Shown here piece after piece: positions 7,676 through 15,689 of a DNA stretch of 64,000 nt. Origin of the DNA: Rhizobiales bacterium 62-17 (GTDB lineage: Bacteria > Pseudomonadota > Alphaproteobacteria > Rhizobiales > Beijerinckiaceae); NCBI GenBank assembly GCA_001898965.1, contig MKVW01000009.1, forward strand, positions 946,668 to 1,010,667. The letters run 5' to 3'. The position numbers and the translations under genes were made by a program. The notes under the pieces were generated by a model. The model saw nothing but the letters and a program-made list of their open reading frames with translations, made no database searches and had not been told where the DNA came from. The first letter of the stretch is position 1. Every line of letters begins with the position of its first letter.

Positions 7676-9508
7676 TTAGAAAATGATGGCCCAGGCGCAC
7701 AGGACGCCTAAGGAAACGAGCAGAGACAGCAGATAGGGCACGACCGCGCGGAACAAAGCGGTGGCCGGCACGCGGGTGACGCCGCTGACCACGAAGATCA
7801 GCATGCCAAGCGGCGGCGTCAGCCCGTGGATCATCAGATTGACCACGAGGATGACGCCGAAATGGATCGGATCGATGCCGGCGGCGACGGCAGCCGGCAG
7901 CAGGATCGGCCCGAACAACAGGATCGCCGCGCCGATATCGAGCACCAGGCCGACGGCGAAGAGAATGACGTTCGCCAGCATGATGACGGCAAAGGCGCTG
8001 CCGCCGAGCACAGTGACGAAATTGGAGACGAGGCCCGAGACGTTGTCAACGGCGAGCAGGAAGGCGAACGGGCCGGCTGTGCCGATCAACAGGCCGATGG
8101 CCGCTGCCTCCGTCGCCGCCTGGGTGAAGCTCGCCAGGATGCGGCCGCCGCCAAGCCGCATGCCGAAAGCGAGCAGCAGCGTATAGAGCGCGGCGAGTGC
8201 CGCCGCTTCCGTCGTGGTGACGATGCCGATGCGGATGCCGACGACGACGATCACGCCGAGGCCGAAGGCCGGGATGGCCGCGACCGCTGCCTGCCAACGC
8301 TCGCGCGCCGGGGCGCGCGGCCGCGTTTCCACATCGCGCACGGTGTAATGGATCGCCACCGCCAGACAGATCGCCATCAAGCCGCCGGCAAAGAACCCAC
8401 CGACCAGCAAAGAGCCGACGGAAAGATTGGTGGCGGTCGCCAGAATGAGAAAGGCGATCGACGGCGGGATGATGTTATCGAGCACGGAGGTGGCGGCAAT
8501 GATCGCGCCGGCCTGTGCCGGCGGATAACCGTGCTTCACCAGTTCAGGCTGAAACGTCGAAGCGCCGAAGGCGGCATTGGCAACGGAGGAGCCGGAGGCG
8601 CCGGAAAACAGCACGCTGGTCAGCAGCGTCGTCTGGGCGAGGCCGGCGCGGCGATGGCCGACCATGGCGGCAGCGAAGCGCACGAGCTGGTTGGCAACGC
8701 CCGACGTGGTGAGCAGTCCACCCGCCAAAAGAAAGAACGGAATGGCGAGCAGCAGGAATTTCGACATGCCGGTGACGGTCGACGAGACGATGGCCGGCTC
8801 TGGCAACGTGCTGCCGAAAGCAATGGCGACATAGGCGGCCGCCAGAAAGGCATGGGCCAAAGGCGCGGCGAGCACCAGACCGAGGCCGGCGATCAGCGCC
8901 AGGAACAGGCTCGGCGGTAGGCGGGTGTCGATGAAGAGCTGCGGCAGGCCGAAGTAAAGCGCCGCACCCACGCCGATCGACAGGAGGATTGCGATCGCTT
9001 TGCCTTCCGCGATCCGCTGCAAGGACAGAACCAAAAGGATCAATCCGCCGCCGATGCCGAGAAAGGCGAAGCGCACCCATTCCGGCAGGCCGAGTGTCGG
9101 TGAAATGCCGCCGAGCAGGCTGATGATCTCGCTGCCGCCGAAAAGCAGAATGAAAGCGGCGAGCACCGAGAAAACATCGGCAAGCCCTTCGGCGGTGGGA
9201 TGCAGCCGCTCCGGCAGCAGCCGCACGAAGACATCGAGCCGCATGGCGAGCGCGCTCTTCAGGCTGAGCGGCGCGCCAACGGCGATCAAGGCGACGTGCA
9301 GCCAGATACCGAGATCTTCGGCGCCGATGAAGCCGGTGGCGAAGACATAACGCAGCGTGACATTGGTCAGAACGACGGCGAGCAGCACGGCCAACAGCGC
9401 CGCGGCCGCGTAGCCGAGACCGGCCTCGATGATTTTGAGCGCCCGTGTCGCAAGGCCACGGACCGAGACCGCCGGTTGCGCGAGAGTGGGAGAGGAAGTG
9501 ACGGTCAC
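7676..9508 (-). CDS. TRAP transporter permease, fused DctQ-DctM
   Basis: 610 residues from a GTG at 9508. The frame is open further upstream, but that part overlaps the monooxygenase gene; GTG 9508 has AAGGA about 9 bases before it. Residues about 1-170 form the small four-helix DctQ part (VTLRYVFATGFIGAEDLGIWLHVALIAVGAPLSLKSALAMRLDVF). The rest is the large DctM part, with many hydrophobic helices and FSGASGSSVANAAFGASTFQPELVKHGYPPAQAGAI. DctQM fusions are known but less common than separate genes. It uses an ion gradient to take up the ligand delivered by the DctP protein. Confidence 0.9.
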   Translation of the reverse strand: MTVTSSPTLAQPAVSVRGLATRALKIIEAGLGYAAAALLAVLLAVVLTNVTLRYVFATGFIGAEDLGIWLHVALIAVGAPLSLKSALAMRLDVFVRLLPERLHPTAEGLADVFSVLAAFILLFGGSEIISLLGGISPTLGLPEWVRFAFLGIGGGLILLVLSLQRIAEGKAIAILLSIGVGAALYFGLPQLFIDTRLPPSLFLALIAGLGLVLAAPLAHAFLAAAYVAIAFGSTLPEPAIVSSTVTGMSKFLLLAIPFFLLAGGLLTTSGVANQLVRFAAAMVGHRRAGLAQTTLLTSVLFSGASGSSVANAAFGASTFQPELVKHGYPPAQAGAIIAATSVLDNIIPPSIAFLILATATNLSVGSLLVGGFFAGGLMAICLAVAIHYTVRDVETRPRAPARERWQAAVAAIPAFGLGVIVVVGIRIGIVTTTEAAALAALYTLLLAFGMRLGGGRILASFTQAATEAAAIGLLIGTAGPFAFLLAVDNVSGLVSNFVTVLGGSAFAVIMLANVILFAVGLVLDIGAAILLFGPILLPAAVAAGIDPIHFGVILVVNLMIHGLTPPLGMLIFVVSGVTRVPATALFRAVVPYLLSLLVSLGVLCAWAIIF

Positions 9509-9531
9509 CGCTTGATCCTTGTGGCAGATAT

Positions 9532-10689
9532 TTAACGTGCCAAGACTTTCGGCGGGGCGTCCGTCGCCATCACCGTCGACAGATCGCGATCGAAGAGCGT
9601 CGACCAGGTGAAGTGACGTGCCTGTGAAACCTGACGCGAGACATCGAGGCGCGGCAGCACTTTCTCGCCGAAGCGCCAGGCTTCTTCGAGCAGCGGCATG
9701 CCCGACAGAATGAAGGTCTCGACACCGGCCTTGCGATAGGCCTCCAAGGTGCGGATCACCGTATCGGGCGAGCCGACGATGGCGGTGCCAGGGCCGGGAC
9801 GGACGAGGCCGATGCCGGCCCACAGATCCGGCGCGATTTCGAGATCGCGCAGATTCTCCGGCTTGTGTCCGCCATGCATCGCGGTCATGCGCTGCTGGCC
9901 AACGGAATCGCTCTTGCCGACAAAACGCTGATTGGCAGCGATGGCCGTATCATCCATGCGTGCGTAAAGGTCGGCGGCCGCATCCCAGGCCTGCGCATCG
10001 GTATCGCGGACGATGACATAGAGACGGATGCCATATTCGAGTTCGCGGCCGTAGTGCTCGGCGCGCGCCTTCACCGCTTTGACTTTCTCGCCGATCTGCT
10101 CCGGCGTTTCGCCCCAGGAGAGATAGGTCTGTACGTGCTTGGCCGCGACATCGAGCGCTTTGTCGGAAGAACCGCCAAACCACAGCGGCGGTGCGGCGAT
10201 GCTGTCGCCGACGGGTAGCGCCAGTTTGGCGCCGTCCGTGTTGAAATATTGGCCCTTGAAGTTCACGGTCTCGCCGGCGAACAGCCGATGCCAGATCTGC
10301 AGATATTCGTCCGCCATGGCATAGCGATCGTCGTGCGGCATGGTCATGCCATAAGCGCCGAGCATTTTGGCGTCGCCCGAGACGACGTTGATGAGCAGGC
10401 GTCCGCGCGAGAAGTCCTGCAAGGTCGCCGCCATTTTTGCCAGAAGCGTCGGCGCGACCAGGCCCGGATGAATGGCGACGAGGAATTTCAGCCGTTCGGT
10501 GTAAGAGAGCAGGGCGCCGGCCAGCACCCACACATCGTGGGCGCCGGTGGCGAACAATGCGCCTGTGTAGCCGAGCTGATCATAGGCCAGCGCCAATTGC
10601 TTGTAGTAGCCGAGATCGACCTTGCGCGAGCCTTCCGGCTGCCAGGGATAGGCGCCGTCGGGCGCGCACATATACCAGAGAACGTTCAT
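9532..10689 (-). CDS. LLM-class FMN-dependent monooxygenase, SsuD (alkanesulfonate monooxygenase)-like
   Basis: 385 residues with the bacterial-luciferase-like TIM-barrel. SsuD-type features are GALFATGAHDVWVLAGALLSYTERLKFLVAIHPGLVAPTLLAKMAATLQDFSRGRLLINVVSGDAKMLGAYG, the GETVNFKGQYF segment, PLWFGGSSDKALDVAAKHVQTYLSWGE and the C-terminal GSPDTVIRTLEAYRKAGVETFILSGMPLLEEAWRFGEKVLP. Such enzymes use reduced FMN and O2 to release sulfite from sulfonates. No FMN reductase is adjacent; a flavin-reductase-family protein is encoded at 23.4 kb. Ribosome-binding site AAGGAG before ATG 10689. It lies between the SsuA-like gene and the TRAP genes on the same strand. Substrate is inferred. Confidence 0.85.
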   Translation of the reverse strand: MNVLWYMCAPDGAYPWQPEGSRKVDLGYYKQLALAYDQLGYTGALFATGAHDVWVLAGALLSYTERLKFLVAIHPGLVAPTLLAKMAATLQDFSRGRLLINVVSGDAKMLGAYGMTMPHDDRYAMADEYLQIWHRLFAGETVNFKGQYFNTDGAKLALPVGDSIAAPPLWFGGSSDKALDVAAKHVQTYLSWGETPEQIGEKVKAVKARAEHYGRELEYGIRLYVIVRDTDAQAWDAAADLYARMDDTAIAANQRFVGKSDSVGQQRMTAMHGGHKPENLRDLEIAPDLWAGIGLVRPGPGTAIVGSPDTVIRTLEAYRKAGVETFILSGMPLLEEAWRFGEKVLPRLDVSRQVSQARHFTWSTLFDRDLSTVMATDAPPKVLAR

Positions 10690-10730
10690 GCCAGAGGCTC
10701 CTTACAAGTCTTTCGCGCCAGCTCTCTCGT

Positions 10731-11573
10731 CTAGGCGGCGATACCGGCCTGGCCGGTCGCAACCGGCGCCGAAAAATGGCCGTGCCGGAACAGCGTGTCG
10801 GCTTCGTCCTGCTGTTCCGCGAGGATCTCCTGATCGGCGGGGACGACGGTGAAATCGCGCGAGCGCAAGACGCGTGCCCAGGAGCCGGCATCGCCTTCGC
10901 TGCCGGGCTGGGCGGCAAGCAGCGCCGCCGCCTTGTCGATGTCGGCCATCACGGCGCGGCCGATGCGATCAAGCTCGTGCGCGATGGCGAGACGGGTGTC
11001 GGGCGACAATGCGTAACGCTCCAGCGTCCAGAACAGCGAGCGATTGGGGATGGTCGATCCACATCGCACGAGCAGATGCAGATCGTCGCGATCGAGCGCC
11101 TTCTCCAGGCGCGGCGACATGGTCACCCAGGCATCGACCTCGCCATCGAGCAGATCCTGCTGGGCATCGCGGGTGGCGCTTTCGATACGGGTGACATCGC
11201 CGAGGCCGAGGCCTTCGGTCTCCAGGCTGCGGGCGAGCAGATAGGTATGGAACGAGCCGTCGATCAAAGCGACGCGCTGGCCGGCGAGATCGGCGACGGA
11301 ACGGATCGGGCTGTTCTTGCGCACGAGGATGGCGCCGTTCGCCGGGCGCGGGGCGGAGCCCGCGATATAGACGACGCCAAGGCCCTGGGCGTCGGCTTCG
11401 ATCGGCGGTGTCGAGCCGGTGCCGCCGAAGTGGATGGCGCCCTTGTCGAGCAGGGCGCCCGTATCGCGCCCCTCGCCATAGAAGACGAATTCCGGCGCGA
11501 AGTCGACGAAGGCTCCGGGCCAGAGGCGGGCCAGCCTGAGATGAAGATTGTTCGAATGAACCCCGATTTTCAT
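10731..11573 (-). CDS. SsuA-like periplasmic-binding-protein-fold protein without signal peptide
   Basis: 280 residues. The sequence follows the SsuA / NMT1 binding-protein fold: LLDKGAIHFGGTGSTPPIEADAQGLGVVYIAG (about 42-73), ILVRKNSPIRSVADLAGQRVALIDGSFHTYLLARSLETEGLG and LLDGEVDAWVTMSPRLEKAL. Unlike SsuA, it starts directly at MKIGVHSNNLHL, the first strand of the fold, with no signal peptide or lipobox and no in-frame ATG/GTG extension that would supply one. It should therefore stay in the cytosol. No ssuB/ssuC ATPase or permease gene is nearby. It is first in the run SsuA-like, SsuD-like, DctQM, DctP. It may be a cytosolic carrier, a sensor or an enzyme. No catalytic Cys is evident near the N-terminus. 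Confidence 0.75.
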   Translation of the reverse strand: MKIGVHSNNLHLRLARLWPGAFVDFAPEFVFYGEGRDTGALLDKGAIHFGGTGSTPPIEADAQGLGVVYIAGSAPRPANGAILVRKNSPIRSVADLAGQRVALIDGSFHTYLLARSLETEGLGLGDVTRIESATRDAQQDLLDGEVDAWVTMSPRLEKALDRDDLHLLVRCGSTIPNRSLFWTLERYALSPDTRLAIAHELDRIGRAVMADIDKAAALLAAQPGSEGDAGSWARVLRSRDFTVVPADQEILAEQQDEADTLFRHGHFSAPVATGQAGIAA

Positions 11574-11633
11574 GCTTGGGCCTTGCCTTTGCCATTAGTC
11601 TATTTTTTCTATATACATTATTTATCGTGTCAA

Positions 11634-11649
11634 TCTATATTTTTATAGA
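11634..11649. promoter_or_regulatory. AT-rich inverted repeat in the SsuA-like / ArsR divergent region
   Basis: TCTATA (11634-11639), 4-base spacer, TATAGA (11644-11649), nested inside CAAT..ATTG (11631-11657). It sits in an unusually AT-rich stretch (about 11600-11660) just upstream of the SsuA-like gene. A likely promoter/operator zone for the minus-strand run; ArsR regulators of the BigR type bind AT-rich repeats. Binding is inferred. Confidence 0.45.
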
Positions 11650-11766
11650 ATATATTGTGCGATGCAACGAGAGGAAAAATGCGGCAATTTGAATGACTTC
11701 GAGGCAAAGGGCCGGTCGCGCCCGACGAAGCCCTTGAGTCTGTGGGGTTTTAAAAATAGGAAGAGC

Positions 11767-11787
11767 CTACAATTTACTTTTTTGTAG
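11767..11787. promoter_or_regulatory. Inverted repeat directly upstream of the ArsR gene
   Basis: CTACAA (11767-11772) and TTGTAG (11782-11787), 9-base spacer, ending 19 bases before the GTG start of the ArsR gene. The position suits autoregulation by the regulator. Function inferred from position and symmetry only. Confidence 0.45.
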
Positions 11788-11806
11788 ATCGGATGAGAGG
11801 ACGCCC

Positions 11807-12172
11807 GTGACGAAGCCCATCTCCAATCGCATCTGTCACAGCGTCGGCGAGGCGAGCGACCTGCTCAAACTCATCGCCAATGCCAACCGTCTGGCGATCG
11901 TCTGCTTTCTGATGGAAACGGAAGCCTCGGTCGCCACCTTGGAAGCCCAGCTCGGCATCGTTCAGCCGACCCTGTCCCAGCAGCTCGCCGAGCTGCGCGA
12001 AGCCGGCGTGATCATCGGCCGCCGCGAAGGCAAGACCACAGTCTATCAGGTCGGCGATCCAAGAGTGGAGGAGATCGTTCACCTGTTGCGCGGCTTCTTC
12101 GCCGGCCTCGACGATGTGACCAACACCAGTGCGATGCGCAAAGTGCCGGTCGATGAGATGATGTTCGACTAG
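11807..12172 (+). CDS. ArsR/SmtB-family transcriptional regulator (BigR/SqrR-like)
   Basis: 121 residues from GTG 11807, with GAGAGGA as ribosome-binding site. Winged-helix repressor: LLKLIANANRLAIVCFLMETEASVATLEAQLGIVQPTLSQQLAELREAGVIIGRREGKTTVYQVGDPRVEEIVHLL. The opening of the domain resembles the persulfide sensors BigR/SqrR, including a Cys at the equivalent position (Cys33 in IVCFL). Those proteins also use a second, C-terminal Cys; here the region reads RGFFAG and lacks it. The only other Cys is Cys10 near the N-terminus. The metal-binding ELCVCD motif of ArsR/SmtB is absent. It is divergent from the sulfonate-like genes and 13 bp upstream of a glutathione transferase. It probably regulates both directions. 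Confidence 0.88.
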   Translation: MTKPISNRICHSVGEASDLLKLIANANRLAIVCFLMETEASVATLEAQLGIVQPTLSQQLAELREAGVIIGRREGKTTVYQVGDPRVEEIVHLLRGFFAGLDDVTNTSAMRKVPVDEMMFD

Positions 12173-12185
12173 ATGATCGATTGCT

Positions 12186-12815
12186 ATGATTGATTTCTAC
12201 ACTTGGATCACGCCGAACGGCCTCAAGATTTCGATCGCTTTGGAGGAGTTCGGGCTGCCCTACAAAGCCCATGCGATCGACATCACCAAAGGCGAACAAT
12301 TCGCGCCGGATTATATAAAGATCAATCCGGCCTCGAAAATTCCAGCCATCGTCGACCACGACACCGGCATTACTCTTACCGAATCCGGCGCCATCCTCAT
12401 CTATCTCGCCGAGAAGACCGGTCGCTTTTTGCCGTGCGATGGCCTGGCGCGCTTGCGCACGCTCGAATGGCTGATGTGGCAGACCGGCGGCCTTGGCCCG
12501 ACGCTGGGCTATGCACACCAATTTCTCACCTATAACGCCGGCAAAGCGCCATTCGCCGAGCGTATTTTTGCCGACGACACACACCGTCTTTATCAAACGT
12601 TGAACGAACGTCTCGCTGGGCGGAACTATATCGTCGATGATTATTCGATTGCCGACATGGCCGCCTGGCCATGGGTGTCGCGCTTTGAGCGGCATAAGAT
12701 CAATCTTAGCGACTTCCCCGCTGTGAAGCGCTGGTATCTGGCACTTGCTGCACGCCCGCAGGTGCAACGCGGTTATGAAGTGCCGTTCTTCACATCGGCC
12801 GTGCCCATTCCCTGA
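12186..12815 (+). CDS. Glutathione S-transferase family protein (Nu/Ure2p-like)
   Basis: 209 residues. The thioredoxin-fold N-domain begins FYTWITPNGLKISIALEEFGLPYKAHAIDITKGEQFAPDYIKINPASKIPAIVDHD and continues LTESGAILIYLAEKTGRFLP. The helical C-domain contains RLYQTLNERLAGRNYIVDDYSIADMAAWPW, the conserved Asp-containing N-capping region. The TPNG motif instead of a catalytic Tyr/Ser points to the Nu-class / YfcG-like group, which often acts as a glutathione-dependent disulfide reductase rather than a classical transferase. It lies 13 bp after the ArsR gene and is probably co-transcribed. A role in thiol or persulfide handling would fit the regulator (inference). Confidence 0.9.
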   Translation: MIDFYTWITPNGLKISIALEEFGLPYKAHAIDITKGEQFAPDYIKINPASKIPAIVDHDTGITLTESGAILIYLAEKTGRFLPCDGLARLRTLEWLMWQTGGLGPTLGYAHQFLTYNAGKAPFAERIFADDTHRLYQTLNERLAGRNYIVDDYSIADMAAWPWVSRFERHKINLSDFPAVKRWYLALAARPQVQRGYEVPFFTSAVPIP

Positions 12816-12890
12816 CAGGTGAAACGGCGAACGCTGGCCTCACCGGGCCGTGCGCGTTACCATATAGCCTGTCGAGAATGAGGACATGCG

Positions 12891-13931
12891 ATGCGTTGGA
12901 TGAAGATTATGGCTCTGCTGGTGCCGGTGGCCGCTGCATCGGCGGAACCAATTCAATCCTACGACAGCTATAAGTCGTGGCTCGTCGCCTGCGACAATGG
13001 CTTGACCTGCATAGCGAAAGGCTTTGCCGAAGATGCCAAGCGCGCGCAGATGACGATTGAGCGCACCGCCGGACCAGCGGGCACGATCACCGCCACAATC
13101 AGCGCCGAAAACAAATTTACGCTCGCGGACGTGCGGCTCGATGGCAAATCCGTCGAACTCAATCCGCAGGATTGGACGCTTGATGGCGGCGATGGCGAGT
13201 TTTCGTTGTCCTCCGATCGTCTGCCGGCCATTCAGGCGTTGGTCGCGCGCCTGCGCAATGGATCGAAACTCACTCTGGCCGATGGCGCCCAGGTGCCATT
13301 GGATGGTTTCGCCGCCGCGATGTTGCGGGTCGACGAACGCCAGGGTCGTTTGGAGACTGTCACCGCGCTGGCCAAGCCGGGAGCGACACCAGCTTCCCAA
13401 GTGCCGTCAGCGCCGGCTCTGCCGCGCATTCCCGCGCATCCCATCGCGGCGAAACTCGCTTCGGGTGAAGCGCAGAAGCTGATCACCAACGTTCGCACCG
13501 CGCAAAAGGCGGTCTTCGAGAAGGAAGATTGCGAAGCGGAGGTCTCGGTGATGAAACCCGAGGCCTATGCGCTGGATGACAAGCTGGCTTTGGTGCTACT
13601 GCCTTGCATCATGGGCGCCTATCAAGGCTCTTCGCTGGCCTTTCTGGCGCCGCGCGATGGCGGAACGGCCACGCAATTGATCGCGCCTCTGGCCTATGCC
13701 GGCAACAAGCCTGATCGCAGCGGCGTCACGATGTTCACCGAATCCGATTTCGATCCCGACACAGGCACGCTCGCCATGGCGGCGCGTGGTCGCGGACTGG
13801 CCGATTGCGGCATGTCGGCGAGCTGGATCTGGGATGGTCAGGCGTTTCGCATGGCGTCGCTGTCGCTGCAGACGGCTTGCGGTGGTCTCTCGCCTGGTGA
13901 CTGGCCGACATTGTTTCGCTCGATCCAATGA
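12891..13931 (+). CDS. DUF1176 domain-containing secreted protein
   Basis: 346 residues. A short signal peptide (MRWMKIMALLVPVAAASAEP) is followed by YDSYKSWLVACDNGLTCIAKGF, the opening of DUF1176 proteins. Cys pairs (VACDNGLTC, DCGMSASWIWDGQAFRM..TACGG) suggest disulfides in the periplasm. The WIWDG..F.L motif near the C-terminus is a DUF1176 hallmark. Function unknown. It stands alone between the glutathione transferase gene and the convergent LysR gene, 12 bp away. Confidence 0.85.
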   Translation: MRWMKIMALLVPVAAASAEPIQSYDSYKSWLVACDNGLTCIAKGFAEDAKRAQMTIERTAGPAGTITATISAENKFTLADVRLDGKSVELNPQDWTLDGGDGEFSLSSDRLPAIQALVARLRNGSKLTLADGAQVPLDGFAAAMLRVDERQGRLETVTALAKPGATPASQVPSAPALPRIPAHPIAAKLASGEAQKLITNVRTAQKAVFEKEDCEAEVSVMKPEAYALDDKLALVLLPCIMGAYQGSSLAFLAPRDGGTATQLIAPLAYAGNKPDRSGVTMFTESDFDPDTGTLAMAARGRGLADCGMSASWIWDGQAFRMASLSLQTACGGLSPGDWPTLFRSIQ

Positions 13932-13943
13932 CGGCGAGGCCAT

Positions 13944-14828
13944 CTACGCGTTCGTCACCAGATGCGTGAACAGATCGCGCGCCGGCGCGGTCAGCGCCTT
14001 TTCATCGCGCACGCACACCGACAACTGCCGCTTGGCCCATGGATCGGTCAGGCGTACGGCGGTGATCGGCAGGGATTGCGCACACCGTCGTGCCACCGTC
14101 TCCGGCACGATGCCGAGCCCGACCTTGTCGGCGACCAGGCGGCAGATGCCTTCGAAGGTCCGCAGCCGCACCCGCATCTTCAGCCGGGCGCCCGTGCGCG
14201 CCGCGTGGGCCTCGATATGATCCTGCAAGGCGCCACCCGCCAGTCCGACGAAGTGTTCGTGTAGAATATCGGCGAAAGCGATTTGCTTACGTGCCGCGAT
14301 GTCGTGGTCGCGCGGCACGACCACCAATAACTGATCGATCGCGAAGGGCCGGAGCATCAGGCCGCTGGTATCGACCGCGTCGGACAGAATGCCAATCTCC
14401 ACCAGTCCCGCCGCGACGGCCTTGGCGATCTCGATGCTCTGGCGTTCCTTGATCTCAAGATTGACCTGCGCATGCGCCGCCATCCAGGCGCCGAGCCGTT
14501 CCGGCAGGAATTCGGTCATCGCGGCCGTATTGGCGGCAAGCCTGATGGTCGTGCGCAGCCCCTTGGCATGGGCACCAAGCTCGCCGCGCATATCGGCCAT
14601 TTGCCGTTCGATCCGGCGCGCATGATGCGCCAGCGCTTCGCCGGCCTCCGTCGGCACGACGCCTCGGCGGCCGCGTTCCAGCAGCTTGACCGCGCCGCTC
14701 GCCTCCATGTCGCGCAGCCGTTCGCTTGCCGCCGGCAAGGACAGGCCAACGCGCTCCGCACCATGGGTGATACTGCCGGCATCCACTACGGCGAGAAACA
14801 GGCGCAGGTCGGTCAGGTCAAAACGCAT
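13944..14828 (-). CDS. LysR-family transcriptional regulator
   Basis: 294 residues. The N-terminal winged helix reads LTDLRLFLAVVDAGSITHGAERVGLSLPAASERLRDMEASGAVKLLERGRRGVVPTEAGEALAHHAR, followed by a linker helix and a periplasmic-binding-protein-like effector domain. The frame is open for another 130 codons upstream into the TauE promoter, but ATG 14828 begins exactly at the HTH. It is divergent from the TauE/SafE-like gene (99 bp between starts), so it probably controls that exporter and itself. Effector unknown. Confidence 0.92.
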   Translation of the reverse strand: MRFDLTDLRLFLAVVDAGSITHGAERVGLSLPAASERLRDMEASGAVKLLERGRRGVVPTEAGEALAHHARRIERQMADMRGELGAHAKGLRTTIRLAANTAAMTEFLPERLGAWMAAHAQVNLEIKERQSIEIAKAVAAGLVEIGILSDAVDTSGLMLRPFAIDQLLVVVPRDHDIAARKQIAFADILHEHFVGLAGGALQDHIEAHAARTGARLKMRVRLRTFEGICRLVADKVGLGIVPETVARRCAQSLPITAVRLTDPWAKRQLSVCVRDEKALTAPARDLFTHLVTNA

Positions 14829-14927
14829 GAAAGCGAGATTATCCGACGGAGAGCCTTCGGGCCAGCCGAAGCCTGCCTGCGGATCATCCGCATTGTCGAT
14901 TTCGGCCGATGCCGTAATCCCGATCGC

Positions 14928-15677
14928 ATGATGAATATGTCGATCGAACTCCTCGTCGTGGCTGCCGTGACATTCTTTGTCGCCGGCATCGTCAAGGGTG
15001 TCACCGGCATGGGTTTGCCGACGGTCGCCATGGGCGTGCTCGGTGCGCTGATTTCGCCGCTGGCGGCCGCCGGGCTGTTGATCGTCCCGTCCTTCGTCAC
15101 CAATGTCTGGCAGCTTTTCGCCGGGCCAAGCGTTTACCAACTTGTTTCGCGCCTCTGGCCGATGATGCTGGCGATCATCGTCGGCACGGTCGCCGGCGCC
15201 TCGTTGCTGACCAGCGGCAATACGCAACTGACGACGGCCGCGTTGGGCGCCGCGCTCGTCATCTATGCCGCCTATACGCTCCTGGCGCGTCAGCTCCGGG
15301 TTCCCGAAAGAATGGAGCTATGGCTGTCGCCGTTGATCGGCGGGATCACCGGTCTTGTCACCGGCGGCACCGGTGTCTTCGTCATTCCGGCGGTGCCTTA
15401 TCTGCAGTCGCTCGGTCTTGAAAAGGACGATCTGGTCCAGGCGCTCGGTCTGTCCTTCACAGTGTCGACGATCGCTTTAGGCGCGGGGCTGGCCTCGCGC
15501 GGCGCGCTTCAGCTCGACAATCTCATTCTGTCAACACTGGCGATCGCGCCGGCGCTCGTGGGCATGTGGGTCGGGCAGATCGCGCGCAATCGCATCAGCC
15601 CGACGACCTTTCGACGCTGGTTCCTGCTTTGCCTGCTGGTCCTGGGCGTCGAAATGGTCGTCAGGCCGCTGCTGTAA
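14928..15677 (+). CDS. Sulfite exporter TauE/SafE family membrane protein
   Basis: 249 residues from ATG 14928 (other in-frame ATGs at 14931 and 14937). Two repeats of the TauE/SafE type are visible: VTFFVAGIVKGVTGMGLPTVAMGVL near the N-terminus and LIGGITGLVTGGTGVFVIPAVPYLQSLGLEKDDLVQALGLSFTVSTIALG in the middle. About eight hydrophobic segments. Family members move sulfite, sulfoacetate or related anions across the inner membrane. The pairing with LysR, and an SsuD-like enzyme 4 kb away that would release sulfite, suggest sulfite export (inference). Convergent with ppk2, 12 bp apart. Confidence 0.87.
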   Translation: MMNMSIELLVVAAVTFFVAGIVKGVTGMGLPTVAMGVLGALISPLAAAGLLIVPSFVTNVWQLFAGPSVYQLVSRLWPMMLAIIVGTVAGASLLTSGNTQLTTAALGAALVIYAAYTLLARQLRVPERMELWLSPLIGGITGLVTGGTGVFVIPAVPYLQSLGLEKDDLVQALGLSFTVSTIALGAGLASRGALQLDNLILSTLAIAPALVGMWVGQIARNRISPTTFRRWFLLCLLVLGVEMVVRPLL

Positions 15678-15689
15678 CGGCGATCGCAC

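Noticed and set aside
7826..8920. 364-codon charged frame opposite the DctQM gene
   Set aside because: Extreme Asp/Arg/Gly composition typical of the reverse complement of membrane-protein genes.
10731..11573. Calling the SsuA-like protein a DszB-type desulfinase
   Set aside because: The expected N-terminal catalytic Cys is not present, and the core motif is closer to SsuA.
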